This document shows positions 1 to 8,623 of a DNA stretch of 64,000 nt, piece after piece (position 1 is the stretch's first letter; every line of letters begins with the position of its first letter). Origin of the DNA: DATAEE01 sp963725145. GTDB lineage: Bacteria > Acidobacteriota > Vicinamibacteria > Vicinamibacterales > 2-12-FULL-66-21. A model generated the notes under the pieces. The model ran no database searches and was not told where the DNA came from. It saw nothing but the letters and a program-made list of their open reading frames with translations. A program made the position numbers and the translations under genes. The stretch spans positions 186,001-250,000 of the forward strand of contig CAVRXL010000003.1 in assembly GCA_963725145.1 (NCBI GenBank). The letters are read 5' to 3'.

Positions 1-1133
1 TCCAGGACCGTGCGATCGAGCGTGGTGGCCATGCGGCCGGCCAGCAAGTACAAGAGGTCGCGCCGGGATGGCGACGTCCGGGCATCCACGGATTCGGCCA
101 TGGTGTCGAGGCGATCGGACGGCGCGACCAGCTGCGTGATGGCGGCTGCGGGATCCCGCAGGATGACGAAGAGCGCTCCCTCGCGCGCGTCAGACAGGTC
201 GAGCGCGGTCTGAAACAATCGTCTGGCGAGCGCCGGCTTCCCGACCGCGTTCTGCCACAGCGTGTACTTCGCCTCGAGGTCGAGCAGGTGCCACTGCGCG
301 TTGCGGAAGGTGAAGACCTGCGCCCCTTCCGCGAACACTTTGATCTCGTGCGAGGGGCTGAGGACGATGCAGGCCTCGCCGCCGTCCAGCGTCGCGCCGG
401 CGTGCGCGCGATACGGCACGGCGCAGGGAACCTCGAGAGCCCGACGACCGCGCTCGCTCGCCCATCGCTGCACCTCCACGATGTCGAGGACGACACCGTC
501 GCGGTTCACGAGAAACAGCGTGTTGAGCCCGTCGCAGAGCCGGTAGAAGCTCTTGATGGCGGTCAGCGACTGGTTGTACGCATAAGCGCCCGCCGGCACG
601 TCCCGATCCGGGTTGACCGGGTCCCGGCGCCCCTCGAGATGAAGGACCCCTGACGAAATCGCTCGGTTTTCGTAGCTGGACAGGGCGGCCACGCGCAGGA
701 CTTCGATCGCGTCCGAGAGCCGATCCGCGCGCCCCTCTTCTCCCTGCAGCGCGTACTGCCCGCCGTCGAGGAAGGTGCCGATGTACCGATCTTCGATCGC
801 GCCACGGAACAGATCGCCGCGCAGCGCCATCACGCTCGGGTCGAAGATGGCGCGGTACCGCGTGGCGAGAACGGCCCCAATCGAGCGCGCGAGGCGGACT
901 TCGTGCTCGGTGAAGGGCCTCCACGGCGGGACGCGAAGAATATGACGGCTGCCGAACCACCGCACCGTCAGCTCGGCAGGGTCGTTCGTCGGCTCAATCG
1001 CCAGCCGGCCATCGGAAGAAATCGACGGCGTGGGCTCGCTCTCGAACGTGGCGCGCGCGAAGAACTGCCGCAGCGCGGCCTGCAGCAGGTTGTCGTAGAG
1101 CGCGCCGGCGGCGAAGGCAGGCGGAAGCGCCAT
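1..1133 (-). CDS. Hypothetical protein, possible DAC-type sensor (3' end missing)
   Basis: An open frame runs from an ATG at 1133 to the window edge without a stop, giving 377 residues; the C-terminus lies outside. I checked the translation codon by codon and it is continuous. It begins MALPPAFAAGALYDNLLQAA. The central part has alternating beta-like segments such as LFLVNRDGVVLDIVEV and VFTFRNAQWHLLDLEAKY, followed by a helix and GALFVILRDPAAAI. This pattern recalls the sensor domains found in bacterial diadenylate cyclase (DAC) families, but the cyclase DGA and RHR motifs are not visible in this part. Membership is a guess; that the gene is real is much surer. It is divergent from the ligase-acyltransferase gene, with about 54 bp between the starts. 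Confidence 0.6.
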   Translation of the reverse strand, partial: MALPPAFAAGALYDNLLQAALRQFFARATFESEPTPSISSDGRLAIEPTNDPAELTVRWFGSRHILRVPPWRPFTEHEVRLARSIGAVLATRYRAIFDPSVMALRGDLFRGAIEDRYIGTFLDGGQYALQGEEGRADRLSDAIEVLRVAALSSYENRAISSGVLHLEGRRDPVNPDRDVPAGAYAYNQSLTAIKSFYRLCDGLNTLFLVNRDGVVLDIVEVQRWASERGRRALEVPCAVPYRAHAGATLDGGEACIVLSPSHEIKVFAEGAQVFTFRNAQWHLLDLEAKYTLWQNAVGKPALARRLFQTALDLSDAREGALFVILRDPAAAITQLVAPSDRLDTMAESVDARTSPSRRDLLYLLAGRMATTLDRTVL

Positions 1134-1161
1134 CCGCCCGTATGATAGTTGCATTTGGTGG

Positions 1162-1181
1162 CGCACGGATTCAGCCGTGCG
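1162..1181. repeat. Short palindrome upstream of the acyltransferase fusion
   Basis: Seven-base arms CGCACGG and CCGTGCG flank a six-base loop. The palindrome sits between the divergent starts. If translation began at 1149 it would be read as the first residues of the downstream gene. It looks like one more member of the REP-like palindromes seen elsewhere in the window, which argues for the start at 1188. Confidence 0.6.
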
Positions 1182-1187
1182 AACGAT

Positions 1188-3767
1188 ATGCGCCGCGACA
1201 CGCTCGTCGACTACTTCGACAGCTTCGCCGGGCTCGACGGGCCGTTCATCGCGCACGACGACGGGTACCGGGTCCGGACGTATTCGTACGCGGACATCGC
1301 GGCGCTGGCCCGCGCGTTCGCGCGGCAGCTCCGGAGCCACGGCGTCGGCAAAGGTGAGACGGTCGTCGTCTGGAGCGAGAACCGCGCCGAGTGGATCGTC
1401 GCGCTCTGGGGCGCGGTGCTCGAAGGCGTCGTGCTGGTTCCGATCGACTACCGGGCGTCGGCCGACTATCTCAAGCGGATCGCCGAAAAGGTCTCGGCGC
1501 GCGTCGTGCTCGTCGGCCAGGAAGTCGATCGCGCGGCGCTAGACGGCGCCTTTCCGATCTGGCCGATCTCCGAGCTCTCGGCCGAACTCCCTCGAACCCA
1601 ATCGAACCAAATCGAACCTCCTCGAACCCCCTCGAACCCGATCGAACCGACGAATGTCGCCGAGATCATCTTCACGTCGGGCGCCACCGCCGATCCGAAG
1701 GGCGTCGTCATCACCCATCGCAACATCCTCGCGAACATCGTCCCGATCGAGCGCGAGGTGATGAAGTACCGGAAGTACGGGCGCCCGTTCTTTCCGATCC
1801 GCTTTCTCAATCTCCTGCCGCTCAGCCACATGTTCGGCCAGGCGATGGCGACGTTCGTTCCACCCATGCTGCCAGGCGTCGTCGTATTCATTCACGGCTA
1901 CAACCCCCACGAGATCGTCAAGCAGGTCAAATCGCGCCGCGTGTCCGTGCTCGTCTGCGTGCCGAAGGTGCTCGATGTGCTCCGCGATCACGTGCTCAGG
2001 ATCGTGCCCGAGGCCGCGGAGACCACGAGCCCGTCCGGGCACTGGCTCAAACGCTGGTGGCGCTATCGGCGCGTGCACCGGCTGTTCGGCTGGAAGTTCT
2101 GGAGCATCGTCGTCGGCGCGGCGCCGCTCGATCCCGAGCTGGAGGCGTTCTGGTCCAGGCTCGGCTACGTCGTTGTCCAGGGCTACGGGCTGACGGAGAC
2201 CGCGCCGATCGTCACGCTCAACCACCCGTTCCGGACGTCGCGCGGCACCGTGGGGGCGCCGATTGCGGGCGTCGAGGTGAGAATCGCGCCCGACGGCGAG
2301 ATCCTCGTGCGCGGCGACAACGTCACGACCGGCTATTACCGCGCGCCGGACGAGACGGCGCGGGCCTTCGAGGACGGCTGGCTCCACACGGGCGATGTCG
2401 GCACGATGGACGCCGAAAAGCGACTGACCATCCGCGGACGCAAGAAGGAAATGATCGTCACCCCGGAAGGGTTGAACGTGTTTCCGGAGGACGTGGAGCG
2501 CGCGCTCGAGGCGCAGCCCGGCGTGAAGGAGGCGGCGGTCGTCGGCGCATCCGCGACAGGCGCCGCGGTCGAGGAACGCGTGCATGCCGTGCTCGTGGTC
2601 GAGCCGGGCGCAAACGTGGAGGCGATCGTCGCCGCTGCGAACGCCGGCCTCGAGGATTACCAGCGCGTCCGTGGCGTCTCGGCCTGGCCCGGGCCGGAGC
2701 TGCCGCGCACGGAGGGGACACGCAAGCTGAAGCGGCGCGACCTGCAGCGCTGGGTCGCTCAGGGATCGAGCGCGGCCGCGGCCCCTGCCCGCGCAAAAAC
2801 CGTCGAGGACGTCGTGCGCCGGTTCGTCGGCGGGCGCGACATCCTGCCCGACACGGCGATCGAGGCGCTCGGCTTGAGCTCGCTCGAGCGCGTCGAGCTG
2901 ATGATGGCGCTCGAGGAAGCCTTCGCGACGACGATCGACGAGGCGGCGTTCGCGGGCGCGAGAACCGTGGGCGAATTGTCGGCGCTCGTCGGAGGCCAGG
3001 GGCCGGAGGCCGGAGGCCGGATATCTTCCGACACCCGGCTCCCCGCCCCCGGCACCCGACCTCCGGCCTCCGTCCCGGAGCCGATTGACTTCCCCTCCTG
3101 GAACCGATCGCTCCCCGCGCGCACGATTCGCCGGCTCAGTCTGCCCACCTGGATTCTGCCGATTGCGCGCATCTTCGCCCGGATCCAGGTGGATGGACGG
3201 GAGCATCTCGAAAGGCTGACGGGGCCGGTGCTGTTCGCGGCGAATCACCAGAGCCACATGGACGCGCCGGCGATCCTCGCGGCGCTTCCTCCGCGGTATC
3301 GGTACCGTCTGGCGCCAGCGATGGCCAAGGAGTTCTTCAAGGCGCACTTCTTCCCGGAGCAGTTCGGGCGCCGCGCCTGGTTCACCAACAGCCTCAACTA
3401 CTATCTGGCGGCCCTGTTCTTCAACGCGTTCCCGCTGCCGCAGCGCGAGGCCGGGGCCCGGCAGACGCTGCGCTACATCGGCGAGCTCTTCGGCGAGGGC
3501 TACTCCGTTCTGATCTTCCCGGAAGGCCTTCGGACCCAGGCGGGGGAGATCGGGGCGTTCCGGGCCGGCGTCGGGATGATCGCGTCGCGGCTGGGGGTGC
3601 CCGTCGTCCCCATCCGCCTCGATGGGCTCGACAAAGTCCTGCATCAAAAGGCGAAGATGGCGACGCCCGGGCCGGCGCGTGTGGCCTTCGGCCAGCCGCT
3701 CCGCCTCGAGGGAGATGATTTCGCCGCGCTGGCGCGACAGGTCGAGGAGGCAGTCAAACGTCTGTGA
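1188..3767 (+). CDS. Acyl-AMP ligase / acyl carrier / PlsC acyltransferase fusion
   Basis: This trimodular protein of 859 residues is predicted to activate a fatty acid, load it on its own carrier domain and transfer it to a lysophospholipid or similar acceptor. The N-terminal ANL domain (about 1-540) has TSGATADPKG near 163, GYGLTETAP, GWLHTGDVG, RGRKKEMIV and the C-terminal catalytic lysine context TRKLKRRDL. A carrier-like segment follows with GLSSLERVEL; the serine near 564 would take phosphopantetheine. A proline-rich linker made of GGCCGG repeats leads to a PlsC domain with NHQSHMD near 685 and FPEGLRTQAGEIGAFR near 775. E. coli Aas has acyltransferase and ligase in the opposite order and no carrier. 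I chose ATG 1188 because the 13 residues added by a start at 1149 are encoded by a palindromic repeat. Confidence 0.85.
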   Translation: MRRDTLVDYFDSFAGLDGPFIAHDDGYRVRTYSYADIAALARAFARQLRSHGVGKGETVVVWSENRAEWIVALWGAVLEGVVLVPIDYRASADYLKRIAEKVSARVVLVGQEVDRAALDGAFPIWPISELSAELPRTQSNQIEPPRTPSNPIEPTNVAEIIFTSGATADPKGVVITHRNILANIVPIEREVMKYRKYGRPFFPIRFLNLLPLSHMFGQAMATFVPPMLPGVVVFIHGYNPHEIVKQVKSRRVSVLVCVPKVLDVLRDHVLRIVPEAAETTSPSGHWLKRWWRYRRVHRLFGWKFWSIVVGAAPLDPELEAFWSRLGYVVVQGYGLTETAPIVTLNHPFRTSRGTVGAPIAGVEVRIAPDGEILVRGDNVTTGYYRAPDETARAFEDGWLHTGDVGTMDAEKRLTIRGRKKEMIVTPEGLNVFPEDVERALEAQPGVKEAAVVGASATGAAVEERVHAVLVVEPGANVEAIVAAANAGLEDYQRVRGVSAWPGPELPRTEGTRKLKRRDLQRWVAQGSSAAAAPARAKTVEDVVRRFVGGRDILPDTAIEALGLSSLERVELMMALEEAFATTIDEAAFAGARTVGELSALVGGQGPEAGGRISSDTRLPAPGTRPPASVPEPIDFPSWNRSLPARTIRRLSLPTWILPIARIFARIQVDGREHLERLTGPVLFAANHQSHMDAPAILAALPPRYRYRLAPAMAKEFFKAHFFPEQFGRRAWFTNSLNYYLAALFFNAFPLPQREAGARQTLRYIGELFGEGYSVLIFPEGLRTQAGEIGAFRAGVGMIASRLGVPVVPIRLDGLDKVLHQKAKMATPGPARVAFGQPLRLEGDDFAALARQVEEAVKRL
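1591..1649 (+). repeat. In-frame TCGAACC word repeat in the ligase domain
   Basis: The word TCGAACC recurs about six times at 7-10 base spacing and is translated as a Pro/Asn/Ile/Glu-rich stretch containing SNQIEPPRTPSNPIEPTN. It lies just before the ATP-binding loop of the ligase domain, where family members usually have a short linker. The reading frame is kept. Confidence 0.6.
2996..3075 (+). repeat. In-frame GGCCGGAGG repeats in the carrier-PlsC linker
   Basis: Repeated GGCCGGAGGCC words are followed by an inverse half rich in ACCTCCGGCCTCC. They encode the Gly/Pro linker between the carrier and PlsC domains. The composition resembles the repeat at 32160-32225, at the end of the phosphatidylcholine synthase gene. 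Confidence 0.5.
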
Positions 3768-3776
3768 TTCAAAGCT

Positions 3777-3805
3777 TTGCAGGCTTAGCCGGAATGTGGC
3801 ACAAT
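3777..3805 (+). promoter_or_regulatory. Possible promoter of infA
   Basis: TTGCAG at 3777-3782 and CACAAT at 3800-3805 are 17 bases apart and resemble a weak sigma-70 promoter. Transcription would start near 3812. That is downstream of the ATG at 3804, so this reading agrees with a translation start at the TTG at 3834. Confidence 0.3.
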
Positions 3806-3833
3806 GTTTGGATTCCAGGAGACAGTCAGGGAC

Positions 3834-4052
3834 TTGAGTAAGGATGATCTAATCGATGTCCAGGGCACGGTCGTGGCGGTCCACAGCGGCGGCCTCTACC
3901 GCGTCCAATGCGACTCCGGCCACGAAGTGCTTGCGCAGTTGAGCGGCCGAATGCGCCGGTTCCGCATCAAGGTGGTGCCGGGCGATCGGGTGACCGTCGG
4001 CGTCTCGCCGTACGACCCGGTTCGAGGCATCATCACCTTCCGCGCCCGCTGA
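3834..4052 (+). CDS. infA: Translation initiation factor IF-1
   Basis: This S1-like OB-fold protein binds the ribosomal A site during initiation. Family signatures VQGTVVAVHSGGLYRVQ, GHEVLAQLSGRMR and VVPGDRVTVGVSPYDPVRG cover the whole length. An in-frame ATG at 3804 would add ten residues. The TTG at 3834 has AGGAG at 3817-3821 upstream and yields exactly 72 residues, the usual IF-1 length, so I prefer it. The gene is followed after 7 bases by an RNA helicase gene, and the two are probably co-transcribed. Confidence 0.95.
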   Translation: MSKDDLIDVQGTVVAVHSGGLYRVQCDSGHEVLAQLSGRMRRFRIKVVPGDRVTVGVSPYDPVRGIITFRAR

Positions 4053-4059
4053 CCCAAGC

Positions 4060-5421
4060 TTGCAGCACAACCACACACCATCGAATCAGTCGCACGGCCG
4101 CGGCGGCCGCCGGCGGCGAAGCGGGTCCTCCCGCGGGCCGCACCACGGGCACGGGCACGCGCCGCCGCGCCGCCCGAGGACGTCGACACACCCGGGCGTC
4201 GCGCCGCACGAGTGCGACACCAGCCCGATAGGGTTCGCGACGCTGCCACTCGCACCTGAGCTCCTCTCCGGCGTCCACGATCGCCAGTTCGAGCTGACCA
4301 CGCCCATTCAGAGCGCCGTGATCCCGATCGCGCTCGCGCGGCAGGACGTGATTGGATGCGCCGCCACCGGGACCGGCAAGACGCTCGCGTTCCTGCTGCC
4401 GGCGCTGCAGCATCTTTTGCACCCCGACGCCGAGGTCCGCCTGAAGGCGGACACTACGAAGATAGGGAACGCCGAGGCCACGAAACCTCGGACCCGCATG
4501 CTCGTGCTCGCGCCGACGCGCGAGCTGTGCGTGCAGATCGAGGACGACGTCCAGGGGCTCATCTATCACACACCGCTGACGAGCGTCGCGATATACGGCG
4601 GCGTCCCGATGAACCCGCAGTCGCGCGCGCTCGAGGCAGGCGTCGACATCGTCGTCGCCACGCCGGGCCGGTTGATCGATCACATGCGAACCGCCGGCGT
4701 GAACGGCGTCAGCTTCGACGCGATCGAGATCCTCGTCCTCGACGAGGCGGACCGGATGATGGACATGGGCTTCTGGCCCGACGTCCGCCGCATCGTTGCG
4801 GCGCTGCCGCCGACGAACCGGCGCCACACGATGCTCTTCTCGGCGACGATGCCGGCGGAGATGATGGTGCAGGCGCACGAGATCACCCGGGAGGCGAAGT
4901 ACCTGCAGGTCGGCGCGGCCGGCGCTCCAGCCGTGACGATCACGCACACGGTGCACCAGGTGTCGTCGTCGGGCGAAAAGGTCGAGTGGCTGATCAAGTT
5001 CCTGAAGCGGACCGGCGGCCCCGTGCTCATCTTCGCGCGGACGAAGATCGGCGCGGAGCGGCTGGCGCGCCGCCTGCAGTCGGCGGGGCTCCACGCCGCG
5101 TCGCTGCACGCCGATCGGACGCAGCCGCAGCGCACCGCGGCGATCGAAGGATTCCGTGCGGGGCGGTTTCGCGTGCTCGTGGCAACCGACGTCGCGGCAC
5201 GCGGGATCGACGTCGACGGCATCTCACACGTCGTCAATTTCGAGGTACCGACCGACCTGGACGCGTACGTGCACCGCGTGGGCCGTACGGGCCGGGCGGA
5301 AATGACGGGGACGGCCTTGACGCTCGTCGCCCCCGAGGAGCGGCGCGCGCTGGCAGCGCTCGAGCAGACGTTCAACCTGCAGATCCATGGCGGACCAGAA
5401 AGGTCTGCCCTCCAGTCATGA
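4060..5421 (+). CDS. rhlE: DEAD-box RNA helicase, RhlE-like
   Basis: This ATP-dependent RNA helicase probably acts in ribosome assembly or RNA turnover, in keeping with infA just upstream. All motifs are present: Q motif FELTTPIQ, Walker A AATGTGKT, PTRELC, TPGRL, DEAD in VLDEADRMMDMGF, SAT, VLIFART, TDVAARGIDV and HRVGRTGR. The first 45 residues are an Arg/Gly/His-rich tail likely to bind RNA. Translation appears to start at TTG 4060, the first start codon after infA. Between the Walker A region and motif Ia there is an extra stretch containing VRLKADTTKIGNAEA, encoded by a palindromic repeat at 4432-4494. The stop overlaps the next gene in ATGA. Confidence 0.93.
   Translation: MQHNHTPSNQSHGRGGRRRRSGSSRGPHHGHGHAPPRRPRTSTHPGVAPHECDTSPIGFATLPLAPELLSGVHDRQFELTTPIQSAVIPIALARQDVIGCAATGTGKTLAFLLPALQHLLHPDAEVRLKADTTKIGNAEATKPRTRMLVLAPTRELCVQIEDDVQGLIYHTPLTSVAIYGGVPMNPQSRALEAGVDIVVATPGRLIDHMRTAGVNGVSFDAIEILVLDEADRMMDMGFWPDVRRIVAALPPTNRRHTMLFSATMPAEMMVQAHEITREAKYLQVGAAGAPAVTITHTVHQVSSSGEKVEWLIKFLKRTGGPVLIFARTKIGAERLARRLQSAGLHAASLHADRTQPQRTAAIEGFRAGRFRVLVATDVAARGIDVDGISHVVNFEVPTDLDAYVHRVGRTGRAEMTGTALTLVAPEERRALAALEQTFNLQIHGGPERSALQS
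4432..4494 (+). repeat. REP-like palindromes inserted in frame in the helicase
   Basis: GTCCGC and GCGGAC (4435-4452) flank CTGAAG. A second imperfect inverted pair, CCGAGG and CCTCGG, follows. Together they encode about 21 residues absent from typical RhlE proteins, and the reading frame is kept. Confidence 0.6.
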
Positions 5422-5720
5422 TGCCCGACGATCCGAAGACGTTCATCATTCCGCCGTCGCCGGGCCCTTCGCCCGGGCCGACAGGACCGTCAACGACGGC
5501 GACGTCGGGACCCGAGGCGCCCACCGCTCCGCCGCAGTCGGCGGCCGTCGAGCGGTTCAAGAGCTGCCGCTGGCGCGCCCAGCCCGAGGATGGGCAGTTC
5601 TGCACCCACCGGGACGTGCTGCCGATGGCCGGAAAAGAAGGATTCAACGCCGACGCCTGGTGCCCGGATTGCGCCTTCTTCAAGGTGCGTCGCGCCCCCC
5701 GCAAACGGCCCGAGTATTAA
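5418..5720 (+). CDS. Small Cys4 protein coupled to the helicase
   Basis: This 100-residue protein has a Pro/Thr-rich N-terminal half of about 47 residues. A compact C-terminal half has four cysteines, in SCRWRAQ, QFCTHRD and AWCPDCAFFKVRR, arranged as a possible zinc site, and ends in a basic tail. The start ATG overlaps the helicase stop as ATGA, so translation is probably coupled. I do not recognise a named family. The basic tail and the coupling suggest an RNA-associated role, which is inference. Confidence 0.7.
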   Translation: MMPDDPKTFIIPPSPGPSPGPTGPSTTATSGPEAPTAPPQSAAVERFKSCRWRAQPEDGQFCTHRDVLPMAGKEGFNADAWCPDCAFFKVRRAPRKRPEY

Positions 5721-5725
5721 TCGGA

Positions 5726-5750
5726 GGGCGGGCCGCTCAGCCGGCCGCCC
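5726..5750 (+). terminator. GC-rich hairpin after the helicase operon
   Basis: Arms of nine paired bases with one bulged G flank the loop CTCAGC, six bases after the Cys4 stop codon. There is no T-tract, so it could be a weak terminator or an mRNA-stabilising hairpin. Confidence 0.3.
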
Positions 5751-5838
5751 CAAGCCCCTCTAGAGGTTCCCGGTCTGAACGGCAGGAGACCTCACCTTCG
5801 TGCCGTAACCGTCGATCCGCCGGCGAGCAGGCACATGC

Positions 5839-8314
5839 ATGCGTTTCTTCAGGACTGTTCGGTTCGCCGTCCGGCAGCTCGTCGCGGACCGCGGATTCAC
5901 CCTTGTCGCGATCCTGACCCTCGCGCTCGGAATCGGCGCGAACACCGCCATTTTCAGCGTCGTCGACCGGGTGCTCCTGCGCCCGGCGCCGGTGGCCGAT
6001 CTCGACCGCCTCGCGATGGTGTGGGAGACGGACCGCAACACCGGCACCTCGCGTGAGCCGGCGTCGATCCCGGACTACCTGGATTTCAGGGACCGGAGCA
6101 GGACGTTCGAGACGCTCGGCGGGCTGATCGCCGGCGAGCTGAACCTGGCGCCTCCCTCCGGCGAGCCGATCCGATTGGCGGGGCTGGCGGTCAGCCACGA
6201 TCTCCTGCCCATGCTCGGCATCCACCCGATCGCGGGCCGTCACTTCACGCCGGATGAGGATCTCGCCAACGGTCCACAGGTCGCGTTGATCAGCGAGTCG
6301 CTCTGGGAGCGGTCGCTCGGCCGCGAACGCGCCGTCGTCGGCTCGTCCATACGGCTGAACGAACGGCCGTACACGATCGTCGGCGTGGTCGGGGACGCGG
6401 CGGATTTCGGCGTGCTGCAGATCCTGACGCGCGCCGCCTACTCACGCGCGTTCGCTGACCGGGGCACGCGGGTGCGCGTCGACGTCTGGACACCGCTTCA
6501 GCCAAACCCGCAGCGCTCTCCGCGCGACACCCATCCGCTCTTCGTTCTCGGAAAGCTCGCGCCCTCCGCGACGCCTCGCAGCGGACAGGAGGAAATGACG
6601 ACCATCACCGCCGACCTCGAGCGCACCTACAAAGACGCGAACGACGGACGCGGCGCCTTCGTGGAGCCCCTGCGCGAGGTCGTGTTCGGGCCGGTCCGTC
6701 CGGCGCTGCTCGTCCTTCTGGGAGCGGTCGGGCTCGTGCTGCTCGTCGCCTCGGTCAACGTCGCGAACCTGTTGCTGGCGCGCGGGGCGGCCCGGGCGCG
6801 AGAGATCGCGGTGCGCATGGCGCTCGGCGCTGGCGCGCTTCGCCTCGCGAGGCAGTTTCTCACCGAGACGGTCGTCCTGTCGCTCGCCGCCGGCGCGGCG
6901 GGCGTGGGACTGGCGTTCCTCGGGTTACGCACCCTCGTGGCGCTCGCGCCGCCGGACGTCCCGCGGCTCAGCGCCGCATCGCTGGATCTCCGCGTGCTTG
7001 CCGTCACCCTCGGCGTGTCGGTCGCGGTCGGCCTGATCTTCGGCCTCTTTCCGGTTGCGCAGGCGTTGCGGGTGGACCCGCTGGCGGCGTTCCGGGGCGA
7101 GGGTGGGCGCCACGGATCCGCTGGCCGTCACCGCAGCCGCCTGCGCGCGGTGCTCGTCGTCGCCGAGCTGGCGCTGGCGGTCGTCCTCCTCGCCGGCGCG
7201 GGCCTGCTCATCAAGAGCTTCTGGCGCCTCCAGCAGGTGGACGCCGGATTCACGGCGGAAGGGGTGCTCAAGGCGGAGTACCAGCTTCCGGTCACGCGGT
7301 ATCCCAGGGACTTCAAGCTGTGGCCCGACTTCAAAGAGGTGCATGCCTTCAACGACGCGCTGCTGCGGCGCGCCGCCGCGCTTCCGGGCGTTGACACCGT
7401 GGGCATCGCGGGGAGCCATCCATTGGCTCCCGGATTCACCAACTCCTTTGTCATCGTCGGGCGCGAGGCCGAAGCCAAGAATTGGCCCGAGATCTCGACT
7501 CGTAGCGTGACGCCGGGATACTTCCGCACCGTCGGGTTGTCGCTCGTCCGCGGACGGCTCCTCCGTGACGGCGATACCACGAACGCGGCGCCCGTGGCGG
7601 TCATCAACGATGCGGCCGCGAAGCGGTTCTTCCCGACGAGCGATCCGATCGGCGCTCGAATCGGTTTCTGGGGTACGGCCCGAACGATCGTGGGTGTCGT
7701 CGCGAACGAGCGATTCCACGGCCTGGCCGAGGCGCCGCCGATCGCGGTCTATGCGCCGCTGGCGCAAACGCCGTCCCACTCGGGCGTGCTGCTGATCAAA
7801 GCGGACAATCCCGCCGCGCTCACGGCCGCGGCGCGCGGGGCGATTCGAGAGGTCGATCCTGGGCTCGCCGTCTTCGCCGTCGAACCTCTTCAGGAGACCG
7901 TCGCGCGCTCGTTGTCCCAGCGGCGCTTTACGATGCTGATCCTCGGCATTTTCGCCGCGCTCGCCCTGACGCTCGCGGCCGTCGGCGTGCACGGCGTTCT
8001 GAGCTACGGCGTTCTGCAACGGACGCGAGAGATCGGGATTCGGATGGCGCTCGGCGCGCGGCCGGCGAGCGTGCTGCGGCTTGATCGTGGGTCAGGGTGT
8101 GCTTCTGGCCGCAATCGGCGTGGCGCTGGGTCTCGCCGGCGCCGTGGCGCTGACCCGCGTGCTCACGACGCTCCTGTTCGGCGTCACGCCCACCGACTCG
8201 CCGACGCTGGCCTTCGTGGTCGTGGTCCTGCTCGGCTCGGCTGTCGTCGCGAGCTATCTGCCGGCGCGCCGGGCCATGCGGGTCGATCCGTCGGTCGCGC
8301 TGCGCGTGGAGTAG
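5839..8314 (+). pseudogene. ADOP-family MacB/FtsX permease, frameshifted near its 3' end
   Basis: This is an ABC-transporter permease of the long acidobacterial ADOP type. It has an N-terminal membrane helix (about 20-40, TLVAILTLALGIGANTAIFS), a periplasmic MacB_PCD domain, a first FtsX core with VANLLLARGAARAREIAVR, a second periplasmic domain and a second FtsX core with RTREIGIRMALGARP. After VLRL the frame is lost. Removing one T at about 8081 restores VLRLIVGQGVLLAAIG and runs to the expected end SVALRVE at 8314. The break is therefore one extra base, either a real inactivation or a sequencing error. Without correction the frame reads on to 8379 with a nonsense tail. No ATPase gene is adjacent, as is common for this family. 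Confidence 0.85.
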
Positions 8315-8316
8315 AT

Positions 8317-8374
8317 CACGGAGGCCAGGGAGAACACGGAGAGAGACAAACACGGAGACACGGAGGGCACGGAG
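8317..8374 (+). repeat. ACGGAG word array
   Basis: Five copies of (C)ACGGAG lie at irregular 6-17 base spacing directly after the permease stop. An inverted partner array with the same core, CACGGAGACAYGGAG when read on the minus strand, lies at 10663-10728. The two bracket the accessory block between them. Confidence 0.65.
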
Positions 8375-8389
8375 TTTAGGCCTCAAACC

Positions 8390-8461
8390 CAGGCCGGTGG
8401 CCAGTGGGTCCTGGAGCGCACCTTAGCCTGGCTCAACCAATTCCGGCGCCCGGATTACTAA
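8390..8461 (+). pseudogene. Remnant of an IS5-type transposase C-terminus
   Basis: The short frame reads WVLERTLAWLNQFRR and then stops at TAA 8459-8461. IS5-family DDE transposases typically end with WVVERTFAWLNRFRR, so this is a decayed tail of about 20 codons. No catalytic region, terminal repeats or upstream part is visible. It lies next to the attC-like site at 8482-8579. Confidence 0.6.
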
Positions 8462-8481
8462 ACCCGACGGCGTTTATCGTG

Positions 8482-8579
8482 ACCTAACGCCTTGCGCTTC
8501 TGCTGCGCGGCCTGATCAGTACCTCGCGCGAAGAGCGCCCGCAACCCGAGGCCGTGTCAGCAGCAAGCACTTGTTACGA
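8482..8579 (-). other. Integron attC-like site 2
   Basis: Read on the minus strand, the site begins with an R''-like box TCGTAAC (8573-8579) and ends with R' GTTAGGT (8482-8488), which fits GTTRRRY. The arms GTGCTTGCTGCTG and GCGCTTCTGCTG pair apart from one unpaired G, the extrahelical base expected in attC. An inner CGGCCT/AGGCCG stem closes the hairpin. The site lies 44 bases after the amidohydrolase stop in cassette orientation. Its length is 98 bases. Confidence 0.6.
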
Positions 8580-8623
8580 AGCGACACCCGGAGTCCCTTC
8601 AACGCGTGGCGCATCCTCTTCCG

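Noticed and set aside
190..960. Arg-rich 256-codon minus-strand frame
   Set aside because: It is in a different frame from the continuous, better-composed protein that runs from 1133 to the window edge.
1539..3647. 702-codon minus-strand open frame opposite the ligase fusion
   Set aside because: No domain pattern, arginine-rich, and the plus strand encodes three recognisable domains.
8402..8461. Functional insertion sequence
   Set aside because: Only about 20 codons of a transposase C-terminus remain; no catalytic region or terminal repeats.
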